A stretch of DNA of 35,262 nt from Desulfobacteraceae bacterium (GTDB taxonomy: Bacteria; Desulfobacterota; Syntrophobacteria; Syntrophobacterales; Syntrophobacteraceae), in NCBI GenBank assembly GCA_021372055.1, contig JAJFVB010000146.1, positions 1 through 35,262 of the forward strand, in the 5' to 3' direction. This document shows positions 30,921-35,262 of the stretch, piece by piece. The notes under the pieces were generated by a model. It made no database searches. It saw only the letters and a program-made list of their open reading frames with translations, and had not been told where the DNA came from. The stretch's first letter is position 1; every line of letters begins with the position of its first letter. The translations under genes and the position numbers were made by a program.

Positions 30921-31571
30921 TCAGGGACTGATCAGCTTCTTCTTGATGGCGATCTTGGTGAGATCGGCGATATTGTGCACATCCAGCTTGGCCATCAGGC
31001 TGTATTTGTGGGACTCGACCGTCTTGGGGCTCAGGTTGAGCTTGCAGGCGATTTCCTTAACGTTATTCCCCTCCGCCAAAAGCTGCAGGACTTCTCTTTC
31101 CCGAAGGCTCAGGTTTTTGAAACCGCTCGAGTCGTCCGTCTGCTCGATCTGCCGTATGTGTTCGAGCAAACCCTGGGGTGACATGGTGCTGAAATAGGTG
31201 CCGCCGGATCTTACGGCTTTCAGGGCCAGGATCAGGTCGGAGATGGGGTCTTCCTTCAGCACGTACGCAGAAATCCCCGCTCGGATGAGATCCATCAGGT
31301 ATTCCTTGTCGGAGTACATGGTGAAGATGATGACGTGAGTCTCGGGGCTCTTTTTCTTCAACTGAAGCGTGGCATCGATTCCGTTGAGATCGGGCATGGA
31401 AATGTCCATAATGACGATATCCGCGCGAAGCGCTATCGCCAGCTTCACACCATCCCGTCCGTTGCAGGCTTCCCCGACGACTTCGAAATCGGGAAGCTCA
31501 TTGACGACGCAGCGTATACCCCCGATTACGACCTGGTGGTCGTCTACAATGAGCACCTTTGCCTTTTTCAT
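30921..31571 (-). CDS. NarL/FixJ-family response regulator
   Basis: This 216-residue protein is a two-component response regulator: the receiver domain has the acidic pair Asp 10/11 (LIVDDHQ), the phosphorylation site Asp 56 (VIMDISMPDLNG) and Lys in YVLKEDP. A LuxR-type helix-turn-helix follows at about 148-205 (LSLREREVLQLLAEGNNVKEIA, SPKTVESHKYSLMAKL). ATG 31571 has GGAG 8 bases ahead; a GTG at 31580 would add three residues. No sensor kinase gene lies beside it, so it is an orphan. It would switch transcription of unknown genes after phosphorylation. Confidence 0.93.
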   Translation of the reverse strand: MKKAKVLIVDDHQVVIGGIRCVVNELPDFEVVGEACNGRDGVKLAIALRADIVIMDISMPDLNGIDATLQLKKKSPETHVIIFTMYSDKEYLMDLIRAGISAYVLKEDPISDLILALKAVRSGGTYFSTMSPQGLLEHIRQIEQTDDSSGFKNLSLREREVLQLLAEGNNVKEIACKLNLSPKTVESHKYSLMAKLDVHNIADLTKIAIKKKLISP

Positions 31572-31778
31572 CTGCTGCACTCCGGGCCCGATAATGAAAT
31601 GTCACAGAATAGGATAGAATTCCGGAAGAATGGAACAAAGGTACGATAATCCCGCTATCGATGAAACGGAACCGCCGGATTGGAGGGAGCCGATGAAGGC
31701 CCCCGGCCAATCGTCAAAATGTGCTCATCCAAAAACGATCCTTCCCCGACATATGGCATCGATCCATGGATGTTTTGC

Positions 31779-31793
31779 GCAATTCCGGCCCCA
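31779..31793 (-). promoter_or_regulatory. weak sigma-54-like site upstream of the response regulator
   Basis: The minus strand reads TGGGGCCGGAATTGC, with 8 of 10 core positions and exact GG-GC spacing, about 210 bases before the regulator start. I see no sigma-70 pair in the gap good enough to prefer. Confidence 0.3.
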
Positions 31794-31829
31794 ATGTACA
31801 TCGCCGGGGCTCGATTATGCAACGACTTC

Positions 31830-32171
31830 TCAATTCGCACGCAATTTCAATTCCGTCCACCTCTTCATCATGGCTTCGTACGCCGCCGCTCTGTCGTCGT
31901 CTCCTTCCCGTGCAAACCTGTCCCTCAGTTGACGGAAGGATTGCCCCGGTTTTCCCCCGAGGGCCAAGGATAGCGCAACGAGTTCGTCAACGGAAAGCCT
32001 TTCTATGTTCAAATCGAGAAAGATCAGGTTCTGGTCCATCGCGGCAAGCTCCCCGGCCTCTTCGACCGTGACGTCGAGCCGAAATCCCCGACTTGATTCG
32101 CCGCTGTATTTTCCAAGGAGCAAATGCAACCCTTTTGCCGTGTTGATTGCATCGTAGCCTCTCAAGATCAT
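31830..32171 (-). CDS. small hypothetical protein
   Basis: This 113-residue soluble protein has a mixed alpha/beta composition (LIFLDLNIERLSVDELVALSLALGG) and a basic C-terminal helix. ATG 32171 has a near-perfect ribosome binding site (GGAGGTGAT) six bases ahead; an ATG at 32186 is less well placed. I recognise no domain. It lies on the strand opposite the TolC-like gene and upstream of the orphan regulator gene, with about 260 bases between. Confidence 0.7.
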   Translation of the reverse strand: MILRGYDAINTAKGLHLLLGKYSGESSRGFRLDVTVEEAGELAAMDQNLIFLDLNIERLSVDELVALSLALGGKPGQSFRQLRDRFAREGDDDRAAAYEAMMKRWTELKLRAN

Positions 32172-32636
32172 GAATATCACCTCCATATACCCTGTCCGGC
32201 ACAGGAACCGCCGGATGGAGATCGTTATGGCAAAGAGCGTTCCAATCCGTTTGCAGCACCTGCTGCGTGCGCTGCCGCGTCATTGCGCTCTGCCATGAGC
32301 TGTCCCGGCCTGCCCGCAAGCCGATGCAAAACGCTGCCGGCGATGCTGCTGCAAGCCTTCCGCCTATTAGTATAATCATCGGGCAAGGGAGATGAAAAAC
32401 CCGCGCAACCATTCCGGTGGCGTTCCTGTTTTCCGCGTGCTATCTTTCTACATGCTTGAGGCAGGCTTATCTTCAACCGCATGGCGTCAAAGCCTAAGAG
32501 TACCGAAGCGGCGCTGCCGACGGCAACGGGATGAGAAGTATATTCCCGCTTGCCGTGTCTTTGCACTTTCCTCTTTGTGTCGCCCAGTCCTTCATCTATT
32601 TTTGGAAAGTATTCAGATCCAAGGCGCGAGGGTTCC
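32172..32636. other. gene-free divergent intergenic region
   Basis: These 465 bases separate the hypothetical gene and the TolC-type gene, which diverge. Open frames here lack ribosome binding sites and normal composition. I see no RNA gene, repeat or promoter that I can support. Confidence 0.45.
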
Positions 32637-33917
32637 ATGCAGAGAAATATGCTGGTGTTACTTTGGCTATCGACCGTGTGCTGCTTCTCTTTTCCCGTGC
32701 ATGCGCAGGTGTCGGTTGACGGTCCCTTTCTCGACGAACCGACCGTGACGCTTGAAGAACTGCTCAAGGCGGCGGCGCAAAACCCTGCCGTAAAGTCGGC
32801 TCACTACGCCGCGGCAGCCTCCAGGGCGGTGATCCCCGCAGCCTCGGCTCTGCCTTCCCCGACTTTAACGTTCGAACAGATGGGAAAGCTCATCCCGCCG
32901 AGCCTCATGGAGGGAGATCCGTCTTCGGCGCGAACGTACGGAGTGGAACAGGAGTTCCCGTTTCCGGGCAAGAGGGGCCTGAAGGGCAACATAGCCTCCA
33001 CGGAGGCCGAATCGCAGAAATTCAACGAGCAACTCGCTCATCTCCAGGTCGGTTCCGAGATAAAGCAGGCCTTCTATGAACTCTATTTCATACGGAAATC
33101 CCTGGACATTCTTCTGAAGAACAGGGATCTGCTCCAAAATTTCATTCAAATCGCCGAATCGCGCTATCAGGTAGGCAAGACAATCCAACAGGATGTCCTG
33201 AAGGCACAGATCGAGCTTTCAAAAATCCTGGACAAGCTGCTCGTGCAGGGCCAGAAAAAGCGAATCGCCGAGGCGAAGATCAACAACCTTCTCCATCGTC
33301 CGCCCGAAACCCCGGTCGGCAAGCCCGCGGAATACACGCGCGTTGAACTCAAGTACTCCCTTGAAGAACTCATGGCGCTCGCTCAAAGCAGTTCCCCGGC
33401 GCTCAAGGCCCAGGACAGCGAAATTGCCAAGAGGAAATACGGCGTGGAGCTTGCTAAAAAGGAATATTTCCCGGACTTTGCTCTGGGGTTCACCTATTAC
33501 GAAAGAGATCAGAACCCGGAGATGTACCGGCTCATGGTGAGCGCCAAGGTGCCGATCTACTTCTGGACCAAGCAGAGGCCGGAGCTGGAAGCGGCGAGGC
33601 TGAACCTGTCGAGCGCTCAATTCATGCGGGACAGCACCTCCTCGACCGTGCGTTTCCAGGTAAAGGAAGCGTATACGACGGCTACAACGGCCGAAAGGCT
33701 CGCAAAACTCTACTCCTCGGCCATAGTCCCCCAGGCAAACCTGGCGCTCAGTTCCGCCATTGCAAATTACCAGGTCGGAAAGATCGATTTCCTTCAACTC
33801 ATTGATGCTTCCATGGCGCTTCTGGAATATGAATTGAAGTACTATGAGTCGATTACCGAATATCATAAGGCAATCGCTCAGCTGGAACCGCTCGTAGCCG
33901 TGGATCTTTCGTCCTGA
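32637..33917 (+). CDS. TolC-family outer-membrane efflux protein
   Basis: This 426-residue protein is an outer-membrane channel of the TolC/CusC type. A signal peptide (MQRNMLVLLWLSTVCCFSFP, cleaved after VHA) is followed by two homologous halves of long helices and beta segments. EQEFPFPGKRGLKG and the later VSAKVPIYFWTKQRPELEAA are equivalent turns in the two halves, typical of metal-efflux CusC/CzcC relatives. ATG 32637 has GAGGG four bases ahead; the frame opens earlier at 32550. No pump or membrane-fusion gene is in the window, so its partner transporter is unknown. Confidence 0.88.
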   Translation: MQRNMLVLLWLSTVCCFSFPVHAQVSVDGPFLDEPTVTLEELLKAAAQNPAVKSAHYAAAASRAVIPAASALPSPTLTFEQMGKLIPPSLMEGDPSSARTYGVEQEFPFPGKRGLKGNIASTEAESQKFNEQLAHLQVGSEIKQAFYELYFIRKSLDILLKNRDLLQNFIQIAESRYQVGKTIQQDVLKAQIELSKILDKLLVQGQKKRIAEAKINNLLHRPPETPVGKPAEYTRVELKYSLEELMALAQSSSPALKAQDSEIAKRKYGVELAKKEYFPDFALGFTYYERDQNPEMYRLMVSAKVPIYFWTKQRPELEAARLNLSSAQFMRDSTSSTVRFQVKEAYTTATTAERLAKLYSSAIVPQANLALSSAIANYQVGKIDFLQLIDASMALLEYELKYYESITEYHKAIAQLEPLVAVDLSS

Positions 33918-33927
33918 GATGGCGGTT

Positions 33928-33944
33928 GCGCGGCAAGGCCGCGC
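33928..33944 (+). terminator. short hairpin after the TolC-type gene
   Basis: GCGCGGC-AAG-GCCGCGC forms a 7-base-pair GC-only stem, 11 bases after the stop. No T-run follows, so it may only weaken read-through into the omptin-like gene. Confidence 0.45.
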
Positions 33945-34031
33945 GTCTGTGGGTCCCGCAGCCCGCACCCGCGCGGCGGAAGCACGGGCTTCCATAGCTT
34001 TCTTGTCTGTTTTTGTAAAAGAGGAGGGGAA

Positions 34032-35048
34032 ATGAAGTTTCGAAGGACGTTGATCGTGGCTGTGAGTCTATGTGTTCTTGCCTGCTGCCTGCCCGTCCTG
34101 GGGGCGGAGAACGGCGGGGGCGAACCGGAAGGGACTGTTACCAAGGAAGTCCCCGGTTGGAAAAAGGAGAGGATTATCCCCTGGACGGAATACGTTTCCG
34201 TGGGGCTCATGTTCTCCAGCATGGTCGGCAGCCACACGTCATACGAGTTCGGCATGCCTGAGTATCCATACCAGAACCCGCTTAGCCGCCTCGAGTTTCC
34301 TTTGGACTCCTGGTGGGTCGGTGGAAAAATGAGGGCGAGCTTCGACAGGATTTCGATTGGGGCCGAGGCCCTGACGAACATGAATTCCGAGGCCCAGGGA
34401 CACATGCAGGACTCGGACTGGGACGGCAACAACCGTTTGGAGATCTACAGCGAATCGGAGAATCACCTGGGGAGAAGCTGGATCGTCAGTACCGACCTGG
34501 ATGTGAAGATTGCGGACCTGGTCGGCATGCCCGCCTGGCTGGATTTGCGTCCGCTGGTCGGGTTCCGGTGGCAGAATTTCCAAATGACCGCTCACGACGG
34601 CCTGCAGATCTATACGGACCCGACGCTGACGCCGGATCCCCTGCCGGGGAACGCAATAGGCTTCGAGCAGACCTACTGGCAGTATTTTTTCGGAGCCCGC
34701 GCCGCGATCGATCTCGGAAAGCCCTTCGGGCTGAAGCGTTTGAACGGGCTCCTGCAGCTTGACTACGGGTATGTGGAAGCCCAGAACGTCGACCACCACC
34801 TGCTGCGCGGCCGGCGCTTCACCATCGAGGATACTACCGGCGATGCCCTGCACGGCTCCGTCGCGCTGGTCGCGGGTCTGACAGACCGGCTCTCGCTTTC
34901 GCTGGACGGCGATTTCCTCAGGATCTCGACGAGCGGTACTCACCGCTGGCTCGAACTTGACTATGGCATCGACCAGTCGTGGAATTACGGAGTCAATGTC
35001 TGGTCGGAACAAAACAGGATTTCCCTGACGCTTGCCTACACGTTTTAG
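34032..35048 (+). CDS. omptin-family outer-membrane protease
   Basis: This 338-residue protein has a signal peptide (MKFRRTLIVAVSLCVLACCL) and a ten-strand beta-barrel pattern ending in an outer-membrane Phe (LTLAYTF). It matches omptins (OmpT, Pla) at the catalytic sites: Asp 127 and Asp 129 in GHMQDSDW match Asp83/Asp85, and Asp 254 with His 256 in VDHHLLRG match Asp210/His212. YEF, PLSRLEFPLD and IGFEQTY also recall the family. It should cleave peptides at the cell surface. GGAGGGG lies just before the ATG. A strong hairpin follows about 80 bases after the stop. Confidence 0.85.
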   Translation: MKFRRTLIVAVSLCVLACCLPVLGAENGGGEPEGTVTKEVPGWKKERIIPWTEYVSVGLMFSSMVGSHTSYEFGMPEYPYQNPLSRLEFPLDSWWVGGKMRASFDRISIGAEALTNMNSEAQGHMQDSDWDGNNRLEIYSESENHLGRSWIVSTDLDVKIADLVGMPAWLDLRPLVGFRWQNFQMTAHDGLQIYTDPTLTPDPLPGNAIGFEQTYWQYFFGARAAIDLGKPFGLKRLNGLLQLDYGYVEAQNVDHHLLRGRRFTIEDTTGDALHGSVALVAGLTDRLSLSLDGDFLRISTSGTHRWLELDYGIDQSWNYGVNVWSEQNRISLTLAYTF

Positions 35049-35130
35049 TCTCTGATCGGATTGGATTTGCCGGGCGCGGACTTGGGTCCCCCCCCCCACG
35101 TTCCCGCGCCGCAGGGCGACTCATTCTGGC

Positions 35131-35166
35131 GCCGCCGGCTGGGGCCGTTGACCTCCAGCCGGCGGC
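35131..35166 (+). terminator. terminator hairpin after the omptin gene
   Basis: A 12-base-pair perfect GC-rich stem pairs 35131-35142 with 35155-35166 around a 12-base loop. No T-run follows, so termination may depend on the next palindrome or on Rho. Confidence 0.55.
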
Positions 35167-35185
35167 GGCGAGCGCTTGCGGGGGT

Positions 35186-35206
35186 GCGGGGGAATCATTC
35201 CCCCGC
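35186..35206. repeat. perfect short palindrome near the window end
   Basis: GCGGGGGAAT-C-ATTCCCCCGC is a 10-base-pair perfect palindrome around one central base, preceded by GGGGT. It resembles the palindromes at 30884-30903 and 28454-28470 in design. Confidence 0.65.
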
Positions 35207-35262
35207 TCTTTGGTGTCCCGAGAGGCGTCAACCTGGACGCAATCTACTCCCCGGCCATGAAC

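Noticed and set aside
31655-31840. A 61-codon minus-strand frame after the hypothetical gene at 31830
   Set aside because: No ribosome binding site or family resemblance; it overlaps the preceding gene end and a sigma-54-like site.
32225-32767. A 180-codon minus-strand frame before the TolC-type gene
   Set aside because: Runs into the TolC signal-peptide region on the opposite strand, with no binding site and odd composition.
1-35262. CRISPR array or rRNA genes
   Set aside because: I saw no regularly spaced repeats and no rRNA-like conserved blocks.

Overview
The window looks like a chromosome segment of a strictly anaerobic, Desulfobacterota-type (former Deltaproteobacteria) bacterium. I infer this from an archaeal-style split glutamate synthase with extra ferredoxin domains, an MglA/MglB polarity GTPase pair, a DUF39 homocysteine-synthesis protein beside LarE, sigma-54 promoters, and a rhodanese whose catalytic residue is encoded by an in-frame UGA, which implies selenocysteine. 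No genus can be fixed from the sequence alone.

Positions 1 to about 4450 are the right end of an integrated filamentous phage (inovirus), more AT-rich than the rest. It holds a pIII-like adsorption protein, a small membrane minor coat protein, a Zot/pI assembly ATPase, a gene-free stretch with a very long hairpin, and a tyrosine integrase. The integrase stops 3 bases before the 3' end of a tRNA-Ala(CGC), the probable attachment site. The left end lies outside the window.

From 4.6 to 13.4 kb come a small zinc-ribbon protein, endonuclease III, and a minus-strand sulfur-chemistry operon (DUF39 homocysteine synthesis, LarE sulfur transferase, a PP-loop thiolation-type enzyme) headed by a nitrilase-family amidase. 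Small hypothetical proteins follow, then a periplasmic Ala/Lys/Pro-rich repeat protein, and an H-protein (GcvH) relative with two identical four-cysteine motifs, no aligned lipoyl lysine, and a clear sigma-54 promoter.

From 13.7 to 19.5 kb a five-gene minus-strand operon is the most unusual block. It encodes a pentapeptide-repeat plus DUF4388-like protein, MglB, MglA (overlapping mglB), a long protein with a duplicated EIDKEID motif and a CheW-like C-terminus, and a TPR plus degenerate kinase (pseudokinase). It reads as a self-contained polarity or signalling module without a recognisable classical receptor or histidine kinase.

From 19.8 to 26 kb are a frameshifted queuosine-salvage gene and a three-gene glutamate synthase: amidotransferase, FMN synthase with ferredoxin domain, and a GXGXG-GltD-ferredoxin fusion. 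From 26.3 to 35.3 kb come a secreted M1-like metallopeptidase behind the selenocysteine rhodanese, a short RtcA-like fragment with a FAU-1/DUF402 RNase-like gene and a membrane protein, an orphan NarL-type regulator, a TolC-type outer-membrane protein and an omptin-like outer-membrane protease. Several near-perfect short palindromes sit between genes in this half and look like a dispersed repeat family.
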